64,000 bases of DNA from Herbinix sp. (GCA_029256105.1 JAQSYO010000008.1:124001-188000); one strand, 5' to 3'. Numbered from the stretch's first letter, positions 52,488-62,484 are shown. Numbers and translations are program-made. Notes: generated from the letters alone by a model not told the origin.

Positions 52488-55013
52488 ATGCAAAGAGAAT
52501 ATTTACCGATAAGTAGGAATGACATGGAACAAAGGGGCTGGGATCAGTGCGATTTTGTCTTTGTGACAGGAGACGCATATGTGGACCATCCTTCCTTTGG
52601 ACCAGCCATTATCAGCCGAGTGCTGGAGAGTAATGGATTTAAAGTTGGGATCATTGCGCAACCAGATTGGAAAGACAGTGAAAGTATTACCATCCTGGGT
52701 GAGCCAAGACTTGGCTTTCTAGTAAGTGGTGGTAATATGGACTCTATGGTAAACCATTATTCGGTTGCCAAAAGAAGAAGACAGACGGATGCCTACTCTC
52801 CAGGTGGAGAGATGGGAAGAAGACCAGATCATGCAACATCAGTCTATTGCAACCTGGTTCGGAAACAATATAAAAATATACCGATTATTGTTGGTGGAAT
52901 AGAAGCAAGTTTAAGAAGACTCGCCCATTACGATTATTGGAGTGATAAAGTGAAGCGATCAATTCTTTTGGATTCGCAAGCGGATATCATTTCCTATGGA
53001 ATGGGCGAGCATTCCATTGTAGAGATAGCGGAAGCTTTAAATAGTGGTATTGAGATTAAGGATATTACGTTTATCAATGGAACAGTCTTTAAAGCAAAGA
53101 ATTTGGAATCGGTCTATGATGCCGTGGAGCTACCAAGTTATCAAAGTATCTTGGATAGTAAAAAAGAATTTGCAAGAAGTTTTTATATTCAATATAGTAA
53201 TACGGATCCATTTTCCGGAAAACGTTTGTATGAAAAATATAAGGATAATGAATATGTCGTACAGAATCCGCCCGCAAAGCCTCTTACTCAGGCTGAGATG
53301 GATCGTGTATATTCCTTGCCTTATATGAGGGATTATCATCCTTCCTATAAGGAAGCAGGTGGCATTCCAGCGATTGAAGAAGTAAAATTCAGTTTGACAA
53401 GCAACCGTGGTTGCTTCGGTGGATGTAATTATTGTGCCCTTACGTTCCATCAAGGAAGAATATTGCAGACAAGAAGCCATGAATCCATTGTTGCAGAGGC
53501 AAATAATTTAATCTGGGATAAGGACTTTAAAGGGTATATCCATGATGTGGGAGGTCCGACAGCTAATTTCAGACATACCGCTTGTGAAAAACAAGTTACG
53601 AAGGGCGCTTGCATCAATAAGCAATGTCTCTTCCCAAAACCATGCAAGAGCCTTAAGATTGATCATTCTGATTATTTGAATTTACTACGTAAGTTAAGAA
53701 ATCTTCCAAATGTGAAGAAGGTATTTATCCGTTCTGGTATCCGATTTGATTATTTGGTTGGCGATAAGGACGATACATTCTTTGAAGAGCTCTGTGAGCA
53801 TCATGTAAGCGGTCAACTGAAGGTTGCACCGGAACATATCAGTGATAGTGTACTTAATCTGATGGGTAAACCAGAGAATTCCGTTTATGAGCAATTCAAG
53901 ACCAAGTTTAAACAAATCAATGACAATCTGGGCAAAAACCAGTTCATTGTGCCCTATCTAATCTCTTCCCATCCGGGTTCTACCTTGAAGGAAGCAGTGG
54001 AATTAGCGGAATATCTCCGTGATTTGGGCTATATGCCGGAACAGGTTCAGGATTTTTATCCCACACCTTCGACGATATCAACTTGCATGTACTATACTGG
54101 GTTGGATCCAAGAACGTTGCAGGAAGTATATGTACCAAAGTCACCTCATGATAAAGCAATGCAGAGAGCTTTAATTCAATACCGAAATCCCAAGAATTAT
54201 GATTTGGTAGTGGAGGCACTTAGAAAAGCAGATCGCATGGACTTAATCGGTTTTGATAAGAATTGTCTTGTGAGACCTAGACAATTTGCGAAGGAAAAAC
54301 AGTGGGTTGCGAAGGAAAAACAGGAGCACTCAAAAGATAGAAATGGTTACTCCAAGGATAAGGCAGGTAGTTCAAAAGAGAAATCCGGTTACTCAAAAGA
54401 GAAGCCGAGTTATGCTAAAGAGAAGCCGAGTTATGCTAATGAGAAACCGAGTTATTCACAAGAGAAACCGAGTTATTCAAAAGATAAACCGAGTTATGCT
54501 AAAGAGAAACCAAGTTATTCAAAAGAAAAACCGAGTTATTCAAAAGAAAAACCGAGTTATGCTAAAGAAAAACCGAGTTATTCAAAGGATAAACCGAATT
54601 ATTCAAAAGAAAAACCTAGTTACTCAAAGGAAAAACCGAGTTATTCAAAAGAGAAACCAAGTTATTCAAAAGAGAAACCAAGTTATTCAAAAGAGAAACC
54701 AAGTTATTCAAAAGAAAAACCTGGTTACTCAAAGGAGAAACCTAGCTACTCAAAAGAAAAAGCCAGTTTTTCTAGTGATAAATCAAGTTACTCAAAAGAA
54801 AAACTAAGTTACTCAAAGGATAAACCAAGTTATTCCAAGGATAAACTTAGCTTTTCGAAAGAAAAGCAAGGAGCAAGTATGGATAGGAAGGATGCTTTCA
54901 AGAGTACTGCAAAAAAATCTTCTGGAAAGCCTCATACTACCGGTAAGCAACAGTCAATGAAGGAAAATCGAAATAGCGCTCATGGAAAATCATCCAATTC
55001 CGGTAGGAAGTAA
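52488..55013 (+). CDS. YgiQ-family radical SAM protein with heptad-repeat tail
   Basis: The 841-residue protein is of the YgiQ/UPF0313 radical SAM family. The N-terminal part (1-290) includes a B12-binding-like region ([15 protein letters not shown]). The radical SAM cluster is CFGGCNYC at about residues 307-314 (C-x3-C-x2-C). Further conserved cysteines follow ([12 protein letters not shown]), then APEHISD and the DUF3362-type C-terminal segment to about 600. Beyond residue 612 the chain consists of 26 tandem 7-residue units of the type SYSKEKP, followed by a basic tail. Relatives usually end shortly after the catalytic part. The family reaction is unknown. Confidence 0.9.
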   Translation: MQREYLPISRNDMEQRGWDQCDFVFVTGDAYVDHPSFGPAIISRVLESNGFKVGIIAQPDWKDSESITILGEPRLGFLVSGGNMDSMVNHYSVAKRRRQTDAYSPGGEMGRRPDHATSVYCNLVRKQYKNIPIIVGGIEASLRRLAHYDYWSDKVKRSILLDSQADIISYGMGEHSIVEIAEALNSGIEIKDITFINGTVFKAKNLESVYDAVELPSYQSILDSKKEFARSFYIQYSNTDPFSGKRLYEKYKDNEYVVQNPPAKPLTQAEMDRVYSLPYMRDYHPSYKEAGGIPAIEEVKFSLTSNRGCFGGCNYCALTFHQGRILQTRSHESIVAEANNLIWDKDFKGYIHDVGGPTANFRHTACEKQVTKGACINKQCLFPKPCKSLKIDHSDYLNLLRKLRNLPNVKKVFIRSGIRFDYLVGDKDDTFFEELCEHHVSGQLKVAPEHISDSVLNLMGKPENSVYEQFKTKFKQINDNLGKNQFIVPYLISSHPGSTLKEAVELAEYLRDLGYMPEQVQDFYPTPSTISTCMYYTGLDPRTLQEVYVPKSPHDKAMQRALIQYRNPKNYDLVVEALRKADRMDLIGFDKNCLVRPRQFAKEKQWVAKEKQEHSKDRNGYSKDKAGSSKEKSGYSKEKPSYAKEKPSYANEKPSYSQEKPSYSKDKPSYAKEKPSYSKEKPSYSKEKPSYAKEKPSYSKDKPNYSKEKPSYSKEKPSYSKEKPSYSKEKPSYSKEKPSYSKEKPGYSKEKPSYSKEKASFSSDKSSYSKEKLSYSKDKPSYSKDKLSFSKEKQGASMDRKDAFKSTAKKSSGKPHTTGKQQSMKENRNSAHGKSSNSGRK
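54324..54869 (+). repeat. 26 x 21-bp tandem repeat within the YgiQ-type gene
   Basis: The 546 bp are made of 26 units of exactly 21 bp coding for the heptad (S/G)-Y-(S/A)-K-(E/D)-K-P. The central units (about 54,600-54,720) are almost identical at the DNA level and the outer ones more diverged, the usual signature of repeat expansion by slippage or unequal crossing-over. The frame is kept throughout. Confidence 0.95.
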
Positions 55014-55103
55014 ATGATTACCAAGAGAATTAAATCAATTTCCATAATATATAAAGTGATTTCATTGAATGCAGGCATAAACAGGGCTGTTAAGCGAAAG
55101 TCC

Positions 55104-55212
55104 TTGACAAATGAATGAGTAGAATGTTATACTACGCAAAGTATCTGTTTCATAATAAATTTAATTTTAGATGAATCAGCTCTTGGTCTGAGCAGACTAA
55201 GAGCTGTTTTTA
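55104..55212 (+). promoter_or_regulatory. Promoter and attenuator-like terminator upstream of the DEAD-box gene
   Basis: TTGACA (55104-55109) and TATACT (55128-55133, TGT extension) drive a leader that meets a strong hairpin at 55178-55205 (AGCTCTT...AAGAGCT with inner GTCTG/CAGAC) and a T run, 143 bp before the ATG. Another hairpin (TAGCTGAT...ATCAGCTA) follows at about 55273-55312. This gives either a small RNA of about 70 bases or an attenuator in a long leader. Confidence 0.65.
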
Positions 55213-55355
55213 CGGATTGTTTAATACGAATATTTTGATAAATTTTAATATAATGAATATTTTGATTGGACTTTAGCTGATGGTGCTTCGGCATACATAT
55301 AAAATCAGCTAGTGGGAAATATATGAGATAAAAGATACAAAGAAAGGAAATAAGA

Positions 55356-56948
55356 ATGGAAATAACGAAATTTCAAGATTTAGAATTAAACCCAAGTATC
55401 CTTCGTGCAGTGGAGGAAATGGGCTTCGAAGAAATGTCACCGATACAGGCAAAAGCAATTCCGGTTATGTTAACTGGTAAAGATATTATCGGGCAGGCAC
55501 AAACAGGAACCGGCAAGACGGCGGCATTTGGTATCCCGTTGTTACAGAGAATTGATCCGAAAGAAAGAAACGTTCAGGCAATCGTATTATGCCCTACCAG
55601 AGAGCTTGCAATCCAGGTTGCGGAAGAATTTAGAAAGCTTGGAATGTTCATGCATGGAATAAAGATTCTCCCTGTTTATGGCGGACAGGAAATCTCTAAG
55701 CAGATTCGTTCATTAAAAGCTGGGGTTCAGATTATCATCGGTACACCAGGACGTGTAATGGATCATATGAGAAGAAAAACAGTAAAGTTCGATACAATTC
55801 ACACAATCGTATTGGATGAGGCGGATGAGATGTTAAATATGGGATTCCGTGAGGATATCGAGACAATCCTAGGTCAATTATCCCCGGAAAGACAAACTGT
55901 ACTTTTCTCAGCTACGATGCCGGGTCCTATCTTAGATATCGCAAGAACTTATCAGAAAAGTGCTGAAATCATTCGTGTAGTAAAGAAAGAACTTACTGTT
56001 CCGAAGATTGAACAATTCTACTACGAAGTAAATAAGAAGAATAAAGAGGATGTATTAGCAAGATTACTTGATATGTATAACCCTAAGTTATCCCTTATTT
56101 TCTGTAATACGAAGAAACAGGTAGACGAGTTAACATCAGCATTACAGGGTAGAGGGTATTTTGCAGAAGGTCTCCACGGAGATTTAAAGCAAATGCAAAG
56201 AGATCGTGTCATGAACAGCTTCCGTAATGGAAGAACAGAAATCCTTGTAGCTACCGATGTAGCGGCCAGAGGTATTGATGTTGATGATGTTGAAGCAGTT
56301 TTCAACTATGATGTTCCTCAAGACGATGAATACTATGTTCATAGAATTGGACGTACCGGCCGTGCTGGACGTGAAGGTAGAGCATTTACATTAGTAGTTG
56401 GTAAAGAAGTATTTAAATTAAAGGACATTATGAAATATTGTAATACAAAGATTAAAGCCCAACCGATTCCTTCGATGAATGATGTTACAGCTGTTAAAGC
56501 AGAGAAGATTTTAGATAAATTGAAAGCAATTATCGAAAATGAAGATCTCTCTAAGATGGTTGACTTGATTGAAGAGAGAGTTAACGAAGAGGAATATACT
56601 TCTCTTGATCTTGCTGCAGCATTTCTTAAGATGATTATGGGAAATGAAGGAACAAAGGCTGAGGAAGAGAAGAAATTAGAAGATTTTGGTGATACCGGAG
56701 CGGAAGCAGGTATGGTAAGACTCTTTATTAATCTTGGTAAAAATCAAAATGTTAGACCTGGAGATATCCTAGGTGCTATCGCTGGAGAAACAGGTATGGC
56801 GGGTAAATTAATCGGTTCCATTGATATGTATGATAAATATACCTTTGTTGAAGTGCCGAGAGAGAATGCTTCTGACGTAATTCAAGTTATGAAATCTGCA
56901 AAGATTAAAGGCAAGAGCATTAATATTGAACCTGCAAACAGAAAGTAA
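55356..56948 (+). CDS. DEAD-box RNA helicase with DbpA-type RNA-binding domain
   Basis: The 530-residue ATP-dependent RNA helicase is of the DeaD/CshA group. Helicase motifs in order are Q-motif (SPIQAKAIP), AQTGTGKTAAF (motif I), PTRELAIQ, DEADEM (motif II, about 153), FSATMP, ATDVAARGID and HRIGRTGRAGR (about 325). The C-terminal domain (about 455-528, RLFINLGKNQNVRPGDILGA) is the DbpA/RRM-like RNA-binding fold. Such enzymes act in ribosome assembly, mRNA decay and cold adaptation. The long leader with an attenuator fits cold- or autoregulated helicases. The site AGAAAGGAAAT precedes the ATG. Confidence 0.95.
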   Translation: MEITKFQDLELNPSILRAVEEMGFEEMSPIQAKAIPVMLTGKDIIGQAQTGTGKTAAFGIPLLQRIDPKERNVQAIVLCPTRELAIQVAEEFRKLGMFMHGIKILPVYGGQEISKQIRSLKAGVQIIIGTPGRVMDHMRRKTVKFDTIHTIVLDEADEMLNMGFREDIETILGQLSPERQTVLFSATMPGPILDIARTYQKSAEIIRVVKKELTVPKIEQFYYEVNKKNKEDVLARLLDMYNPKLSLIFCNTKKQVDELTSALQGRGYFAEGLHGDLKQMQRDRVMNSFRNGRTEILVATDVAARGIDVDDVEAVFNYDVPQDDEYYVHRIGRTGRAGREGRAFTLVVGKEVFKLKDIMKYCNTKIKAQPIPSMNDVTAVKAEKILDKLKAIIENEDLSKMVDLIEERVNEEEYTSLDLAAAFLKMIMGNEGTKAEEEKKLEDFGDTGAEAGMVRLFINLGKNQNVRPGDILGAIAGETGMAGKLIGSIDMYDKYTFVEVPRENASDVIQVMKSAKIKGKSINIEPANRK

Positions 56949-56963
56949 TTAATAAAGGACGTT

Positions 56964-57062
56964 AGGCTGTCGTAAAATAGATGAAAACTTCCTCATAAAT
57001 AAAAGCGAAAGTTATGCTTTACATTTATGGAAGTTTCAGATATTTTTAAAACAGCCTTTTTT
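56964..57062 (+). terminator. Terminator of the DEAD-box gene
   Basis: AGGCTGT (56964-56970) and ACAGCCT (57051-57057) enclose a further stem (AAACTTCC...GGAAGTTT), followed by six T residues. Confidence 0.75.
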
Positions 57063-57081
57063 AATTCGTATGATTTGTTTC

Positions 57082-57128
57082 TTGACGTATCCTATAAAAG
57101 CGTTTATAATAACAATTACTATTATTGA
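57082..57128 (+). promoter_or_regulatory. perR promoter with PerR-box-like operator
   Basis: TTGACG (57082-57087) and TATAAT (57105-57110) have 17-bp spacing. TAACAATTACTATTATTG (57110-57127) follows the -10 and is identical to the sequence before the rubrerythrin gene. This suggests autoregulation. Confidence 0.75.
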
Positions 57129-57143
57129 ATAGGAGAGTTGAAT

Positions 57144-57530
57144 ATGACGATAAACAAGTATAGCAGGCAACGAGAGGCTATAAAGGATTACTTGTCGCAG
57201 ACAAAGGAGCACCCGACTGCAGATACCGTTTATATGAATATACGAGGAACCTATCCTAACATAAGTTTAGGTACCGTTTATCGTAATTTAAATTTATTGG
57301 CAGAGCAAGGTGAAATACTAAAGATAAATTGTCAAGATGGAAGTGACCGTTTTGATGGTAATGCAAAACCACATTATCATTTCCTGTGTAAAGATTGTGG
57401 AAGCGTATTGGATATTGAAATGGAACCAATCGATCATATCAATGTAATTGCGGGAGCTGGGTTCACTGGTAAAGTTGAAGGTCATGTGACATTCTTCTAT
57501 GGTCAATGTCCGCAATGTAGTGCAAAGTAA
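57144..57530 (+). CDS. perR: Fur-family repressor, PerR type
   Basis: The 128-residue Fur-family regulator has a winged helix (KYSRQREAIKDYLSQTKEHP, NISLGTVYRNLNLLAEQGEI), then the metal-sensing part with PHYHFLCKDCG (regulatory site, two His and the first Cys pair) and GQCPQC (second Cys pair of the structural zinc site). The Asp residue in DGSDRFDGN suits the peroxide sensor PerR. The shared operator with rubrerythrin supports this over Fur or Zur. TTG at 57138 is in frame, but ATG at 57144 is 7 bases after AGGAGA. Confidence 0.85.
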   Translation: MTINKYSRQREAIKDYLSQTKEHPTADTVYMNIRGTYPNISLGTVYRNLNLLAEQGEILKINCQDGSDRFDGNAKPHYHFLCKDCGSVLDIEMEPIDHINVIAGAGFTGKVEGHVTFFYGQCPQCSAK

Positions 57531-57542
57531 TAGAATTAATAG

Positions 57543-57580
57543 AACTGACTGGGAGGACGAATTACCAGTCAGTTTTTTTA
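57543..57580 (+). terminator. Intrinsic terminator of perR
   Basis: AACTGACTGG and CCAGTCAGTT are perfect 10-base arms followed by TTTTTATTT. Confidence 0.88.
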
Positions 57581-57659
57581 TTTATAAAGGAGATACAGAT
57601 ACTTCAGTCGAAAGCGACTATAATCCGATATGGAATTAAGAAAGCGAATACAAATAATA

Positions 57660-57842
57660 AAAATTTGTAATAAAATCAAATCAATAAAATTTTATACTAT
57701 TAAGTGAAAAAATATAATAAGGATACATCAAAAAATATGCAATCAAAAAATTTATATTAGAATCAAAAAATATATAAAAAGGTTGAATCAGAAAAATTTA
57801 TATTAAAGATAAATCAGAAAAATTTATAATAAAGATAAATTA
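57660..57842 (+). repeat. AT-rich imperfect tandem repeats between perR and rubrerythrin
   Basis: About five diverged units of the type AATCA(G/A)AAAAATTTATA occur; the last two (57786 and 57812) have a 26-bp period. No coding capacity. They may be an UP-element-like or curved DNA region upstream of the rubrerythrin promoter. Confidence 0.6.
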
Positions 57843-57846
57843 GTTG

Positions 57847-57907
57847 TTGACAAATGCTACCTTATGATATAATATACTTATAACAGTAACAATTACTATT
57901 ATTGTTA
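57847..57907 (+). promoter_or_regulatory. Rubrerythrin promoter with PerR-box-like operator
   Basis: TTGACA (57847-57852) is followed by TATAAT (57868-57873, TGA extension, 15-bp spacing) or TAATAT at 17-bp spacing. The near-palindrome TAACAAT-N7-ATTGTTA at 57887-57907 shares an 18-base identity with the perR operator. Confidence 0.72.
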
Positions 57908-57958
57908 TGGAAGTACTATTCGAAAGACATAAAGATGACTGTAAAAGGAGATTAAGTT

Positions 57959-58501
57959 ATGAAAAAGTTTGTATGCCAGGTATGTGGCTATGTTCACGAA
58001 GGAGATAGTGCACCGGAGGTTTGTCCTATTTGTAAAGCTCAAATGGAAAGATTCACAGAGAAATCAGAAGAGATGTTTTGGGCGGATGAGCATGTGGTAG
58101 GTGTCGCAAAAGGAGCCAGTGAAGATATCATCAAAGATTTAAGAGACAATTACATGGGTGAATGTACCGAAGTTGGTATGTATCTTGCTATGGCACGAGT
58201 AGCACATAGAGAAGGATATCCTGAGATTGGATTATATTATGAGAAGGCAGCCTGGGAAGAAGCAGAGCATGCAGCAAAGTTTGCAGAGCTTCTTGGAGAA
58301 GTTATTACGGATAGTACAAAGAAAAACCTACAAATGAGAGTTGATGCAGAAAATGGCGCTTGTATGGGCAAGAAGGATCTTGCAACCCGTGCAAAGGCAG
58401 CTAATCTGGATGCTATTCATGATACAGTTCATGAGATGGCGAAAGACGAAGCAAGACATGGAAAGGCTTTCCAGGGTCTACTTCAAAGATATTTCAGCTA
58501 A
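57959..58501 (+). CDS. Reverse rubrerythrin
   Basis: This non-haem iron peroxidase protects anaerobes from oxygen and hydrogen peroxide. The 180 residues have the reversed domain order: an N-terminal rubredoxin-like domain with CQVCGY (residues 5-10) and CPICK (about 22), then a four-helix ferritin-like domain with di-iron ligands ([44 protein letters not shown]). This is the revRbr form strongly induced by oxygen in clostridia under PerR. The operator upstream matches that of perR. The ribosome binding site is AAAGGAGAT. The stop codon lies in the first of three 28-bp palindromic repeats. Confidence 0.93.
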   Translation: MKKFVCQVCGYVHEGDSAPEVCPICKAQMERFTEKSEEMFWADEHVVGVAKGASEDIIKDLRDNYMGECTEVGMYLAMARVAHREGYPEIGLYYEKAAWEEAEHAAKFAELLGEVITDSTKKNLQMRVDAENGACMGKKDLATRAKAANLDAIHDTVHEMAKDEARHGKAFQGLLQRYFS

Positions 58502-58568
58502 ACTGAAATATTATGATGTTATCAGCTAAGCTGAAATATTTTGATATTACCGGTTAAGCCGAAGTGTC
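58494..58568 (+). repeat. Three 28-bp palindromic repeats overlapping the rubrerythrin stop
   Basis: Units start at 58494, 58522 and 58550. Cores are TCAGCTAAACTGA, TCAGCTAAGCTGA and CCGGTTAAGCCGA. The change CAG/CTG to CGG/CCG keeps pairing. The first unit contains the TAA stop of the gene. The rest of the gap to 58829, apart from the terminator at 58649, shows nothing further. Confidence 0.75.
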
Positions 58569-58648
58569 TCATTACTTTACTTATATCTAAAGTATATATA
58601 ATCCCTCGTTATATATACTCCCCCTTATATATTGTTCCCAGCATAGAG

Positions 58649-58680
58649 ATACGCCCCGCTTCCCACGGGGCGTATTTCAT
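58649..58680 (+). terminator. Terminator after reverse rubrerythrin
   Basis: ATACGCCCCG (58649-58658) and CGGGGCGTAT (58666-58675) are perfect arms, followed by a short T-rich stretch (TTCATTC). Confidence 0.75.
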
Positions 58681-58829
58681 TCTCTGAATCAACAAAGGAA
58701 GAAAAACAAAGTAATAATTTGAGATAATACCATCGTTAACCTCTAAATATTTTAAAATTATAATAAGTATTTATTGCTATTCGTCCGATATATAATATAG
58801 TTAAAAAATATTTAAGTAAATGGGAAACT

Positions 58830-60545
58830 ATGGAAGGAAATAAAATAAATATGAAGATTAAATGGAAAGTGGTTCTGGCAGTAGATATCATATTAATAAC
58901 AATTATTATATTAACAAATTTTGTAGTGCGTAGTAAAATTACTGATTTGATAGCAGGTGAAACTACGGATGAACTAACAAACTATTCTGTAATTGGTATG
59001 TCATTATTGGACAGTTATTATCCCGGTGAATGGAGTGCGGATGGTAGTAGCCTATATAAAGGTGACAAATTAATGAATGAGAATTATGAGGTAGTAGATG
59101 AACTGTCAGAGAAGACAGGTATTTTAGCTACTCTATTTCTAGGAGATACGCGAATCGCTACTACAGTTAAAAATGAGCAAGGGGATCGACAGATTGGAAC
59201 GCAAGCTTCCGAGGCCGTAATTGATAAGGTGCTAGTTAACAGTGAAAATTATCAAGGAACAGCAGCAGTTGTTGGACGTAATGCGGATACCTATTATGTT
59301 CCAATTATGGACAAGACGGGTTCTACTGTTGGTATGTGGTTTGTAGGAGTTTATTCTGACGTAATAAAAGACAAAATATCTTCTGCAATGACTTATGTAT
59401 CTAGCGTCTTAGGATTATTTATCATCCTCGGAACAATAATATCTTACCTCCTAGGCGTATACATAGCGAAGGGTTATGGAATTGTAAAACGTGACTTGGG
59501 TAAACTTGAAACGGGTAATTTTAATATAAAATTCCAGGAGAGTAGTTTTGCTCGTAAGGATGAAATAGGTGATATTATACGATCCTTTCATAATATGCAG
59601 GAGAAAGTTAGAAGCATCATATCCACAATTAAGGAAGAGACAACTAATCTTAGTATCTCTTCTGCTGTACTGGCAGAAGGGGCAGATAACGTCTATCGTG
59701 ATGTAGAGGATATCTCGGCTACCACTGAGGAACTCTCCGCCGGAATGGAAGAAACAGCGGCCTCTACACAAGAGATGAATGCGACATCACAGGCTATTGA
59801 TGAAGAGATAATTCGTGTATCAGAAAAAGCAACCGCTGGACAGGAGATCGCGTTTGAGATAAAGGGCAGAGCGGAAAGTTTAATGATAGTTGCATTAGAC
59901 TCTCAAAAAACCGCGACAGAAATTTATGACAATGCGAACAGAAAATTAAGAAGTTCAATCGAAAAAGCCTCTGCGATTAATGAAATTAAAGCATTATCAA
60001 AAACAATCCTGGATATTACAGCACAAACGAATCTATTGGCATTGAATGCCTCTATAGAGGCAGCACGAGCAGGAGATGCAGGGAAAGGGTTTGCTGTTGT
60101 TGCAAATGAAATTTCGATTTTAGCACGTAATTCAAAAAATGCTGTATCACAAATTGAAGAAATCTCCAATGATATATCGAAAGCTGTGGAGGATATCGTC
60201 GGGGATTCCGAGCTTCTATTGAATTTTGTAGATACTAAGGTTATCAAGGATTATGGTGTACAAGTCCAAACCGGAGAGCAGTATCATAAGGATGCAAATA
60301 CCGTGGAGCAAATGGTGAGCGAAATTAAGAACTCTACGTCGCAGTTAAGTGAATCCATTCAATATATCCGAAAGGCAATTGATGAGGTCACTATAGCAAC
60401 GGAGGAAGGCTCCAAAGGTTCTGCTGACATTGCTGAAAGGTCCGGTTCAATTTTCCAAAAAACAGATCAAGTGTTAGAGCAAGCAAATACGAACAAAGAA
60501 ATAGCAACAAAGCTAAATGAAGTGGTTCAATTCTTCCAGATATAA
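58830..60545 (+). CDS. Methyl-accepting chemotaxis protein, single-Cache type
   Basis: The 571-residue chemoreceptor has transmembrane segment 1 near residues 12-33 and a small extracellular sensor at about 35-190 ([44 protein letters not shown]) of the single Cache (sCache) type. Transmembrane segment 2 lies at about 190-212, then HAMP, then the signalling domain with tip [20 protein letters not shown] and [19 protein letters not shown] at 58830 is given; ATG at 58851 ([13 protein letters not shown]) with GGAAGGA 11-12 bases upstream is an alternative. The ligand is not predictable. It is closed by a strong terminator. Confidence 0.93.
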   Translation: MEGNKINMKIKWKVVLAVDIILITIIILTNFVVRSKITDLIAGETTDELTNYSVIGMSLLDSYYPGEWSADGSSLYKGDKLMNENYEVVDELSEKTGILATLFLGDTRIATTVKNEQGDRQIGTQASEAVIDKVLVNSENYQGTAAVVGRNADTYYVPIMDKTGSTVGMWFVGVYSDVIKDKISSAMTYVSSVLGLFIILGTIISYLLGVYIAKGYGIVKRDLGKLETGNFNIKFQESSFARKDEIGDIIRSFHNMQEKVRSIISTIKEETTNLSISSAVLAEGADNVYRDVEDISATTEELSAGMEETAASTQEMNATSQAIDEEIIRVSEKATAGQEIAFEIKGRAESLMIVALDSQKTATEIYDNANRKLRSSIEKASAINEIKALSKTILDITAQTNLLALNASIEAARAGDAGKGFAVVANEISILARNSKNAVSQIEEISNDISKAVEDIVGDSELLLNFVDTKVIKDYGVQVQTGEQYHKDANTVEQMVSEIKNSTSQLSESIQYIRKAIDEVTIATEEGSKGSADIAERSGSIFQKTDQVLEQANTNKEIATKLNEVVQFFQI

Positions 60546-60603
60546 TAATCCCTATGAAGTAAGTAGAATACTAAATATCAATAAACCAGAGTTATACGAC
60601 ATT

Positions 60604-60643
60604 AAAAAGGACCTTAATCAGTTTTAGATTAGGGTCCTTTTTA
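60604..60643 (+). terminator. Intrinsic terminator of the chemoreceptor gene
   Basis: AAAAAGGACCTTAATC and GATTAGGGTCCTTTTT form a 16-bp stem with one mismatch or wobble. It may serve both this gene and the converging hydA. Confidence 0.85.
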
Positions 60644-60722
60644 TAGTTAGTTAGTAAAGTTATTGGTTACTACAATTTTCTGGCTTGTTACTAAAATTTA
60701 TTATAGTTTGTTTTAATCACTA

Positions 60723-62465
60723 TTAATTAACGCTTCTCTTTACATAAGTTGTATGAAGAATCTCATGAGCCTTATGACTACCAGGTTTTCCAAGATAATC
60801 ATCATAAAGTGTCTTGATAGATTCATTCTCATGGGATTTTCTGAATGGCATATTAGCATCGATATCGTATAATGCTTTTGCGCGGAGCGCTCTAATATCA
60901 GTAAAGTTTCTTACTGTACCAGATTGCTGAGGCTGGCCACCACCGTTTACACATCCACCAGGACAACCCATAATCTCGATGAAATGATAATTGGCTTCAC
61001 CGGATTTTACTTTGTCAAGAAGTTCTCTAGCATTCGCAAGTCCAGAAGCTACGGCTACATTAACATCCATACCAGCTACGTGGTAGGTTGCTTCTTTAAT
61101 TCCCTGTATACCTCTAACTTCCATGAAATCAGGATTCGGAAGTTCTTTGCCGGTTAAGATTTCAACTGCTGTTCTAAGGGCTGCTTCCATAACACCACCA
61201 GTAGCACCAAAGATTACTGCTGCACCAGTTGATCTGCCAAGCGGATCATCAAAATCTTCATCCGGAAGGGATAAGAAGTTAAGACCTACGCGCTCAATCA
61301 TTCTTGCTAATTCGCGGGTTGTAATGGAAATATCTACATCCGGGACACCAGCTGCGTTCTGATCATCTCTACCGATTTCAAATTTCTTAGCGGTACAAGG
61401 CATTACGCTGACCATAACGATTTTATTTGGATCAAGACCCATCTTCTCTGCATAATAAGTCTTGGTGATTGCACCAAACATCTGCTGAGGAGATTTACAG
61501 CTTGATAGATTATCTAACATATCTGGATAATAGTGCTCACAATATTTAATCCAACCTGGTGAACAGGAAGTAATTAAAGGTAATACACCACCGTTTTGAA
61601 CTCTATCAAGGAACTCAGTTGCTTCTTCCATAATCGTAAGATCGGCTGAGAAGTCAGTATCAAATACTTTATCAAAGCCTAAACGGCGAAGTGCGGATAC
61701 CATCTTACCTTGTACATTCGTACCAATCGGTAATCCAAAGGCTTCACCAAGTCCGGCACGAACTGCAGGTGCAGTTTGTACGATTACATATTTATCGGAA
61801 TCAGCTAGTGCGGTAAATACTTCATCAGTATAATCTTTTTCGGTTAATGCACCGGTAGGACAGACAGCAATACATTGACCACAGGATACACAACTGGTGT
61901 CACCTAAGCCTAAATCAAAGGCACAGGAGATGTTGGTATCAAATCCACGCTCATTTGCACCGATTACGCCGATACCTTGGACTTTTTCACAAACAGCGGA
62001 ACAACGTCTGCAGAGGATACATTTATTGTTGTCACGAACCATATGAGCGGAAGAGTTGTCAACTTCATAATGGGTACGAGAACCATCATAAAGATACTCA
62101 TCCTCAACCTTAAGGTCAGTACAAAGTTTCTGAAGTTCGCAATTACCACTACGAACGCAGGATAAACATTTTCTATCATGATCGGATAAGATAAGCTCTA
62201 ATGTCTTCTTACGGGAAGAGAGAACTTTAGGTGTATTTGTCCAAATCTCCATGCCGTCAGCAATTGGATACATACAGGAAGCAACGAGGCTTCTTGCACC
62301 TTTTACTTCAACGACACAGATACGGCAAGCACCGATTTCATTAATTTCTTTTAAGAAGCAAAGGGTAGGAATATCGATGCAAGCAAGTTTCGCTGCTTCA
62401 AGTATTGTGGAACCCTTAGGTGCTTGAATTGGCATACCATTTATTTTAATATTAACCGTTTCCAT
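60723..62465 (-). CDS. hydA: [FeFe] hydrogenase catalytic subunit (HydA type)
   Basis: The 580-residue enzyme catalyses reversible proton reduction to H2. The N-terminal 2Fe-2S ferredoxin domain has CRICVVE and preceding cysteines, followed by the His-ligated cluster (HDRKCLSCVRSGNCELQKLC) and two 4Fe-4S sites (CILCRRCSAVC, CVSCGQCIAVC). The H-cluster motifs are TSCSPGW (L1, about 300), MPCTAKKFE (L2, about 355) and MGCPGGCVNGGGQP (L3, about 495). The short small-subunit-like C-terminus follows. With the upstream HydB-type gene it fits the NAD- and ferredoxin-linked electron-bifurcating hydrogenase. AGGAGGT lies 5 bases before the ATG, and 19 bases separate the two genes. Confidence 0.96.
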   Translation of the reverse strand: METVNIKINGMPIQAPKGSTILEAAKLACIDIPTLCFLKEINEIGACRICVVEVKGARSLVASCMYPIADGMEIWTNTPKVLSSRKKTLELILSDHDRKCLSCVRSGNCELQKLCTDLKVEDEYLYDGSRTHYEVDNSSAHMVRDNNKCILCRRCSAVCEKVQGIGVIGANERGFDTNISCAFDLGLGDTSCVSCGQCIAVCPTGALTEKDYTDEVFTALADSDKYVIVQTAPAVRAGLGEAFGLPIGTNVQGKMVSALRRLGFDKVFDTDFSADLTIMEEATEFLDRVQNGGVLPLITSCSPGWIKYCEHYYPDMLDNLSSCKSPQQMFGAITKTYYAEKMGLDPNKIVMVSVMPCTAKKFEIGRDDQNAAGVPDVDISITTRELARMIERVGLNFLSLPDEDFDDPLGRSTGAAVIFGATGGVMEAALRTAVEILTGKELPNPDFMEVRGIQGIKEATYHVAGMDVNVAVASGLANARELLDKVKSGEANYHFIEIMGCPGGCVNGGGQPQQSGTVRNFTDIRALRAKALYDIDANMPFRKSHENESIKTLYDDYLGKPGSHKAHEILHTTYVKRSVN

Positions 62466-62484
62466 TATATACCTCCTATTCTAG

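Noticed and set aside
54286..54807. Plus-strand frame of 173 codons ([12 protein letters not shown] repeats) inside the YgiQ gene
   Set aside because: It exists only because the 21-bp repeat keeps other frames open; it has no start signals.
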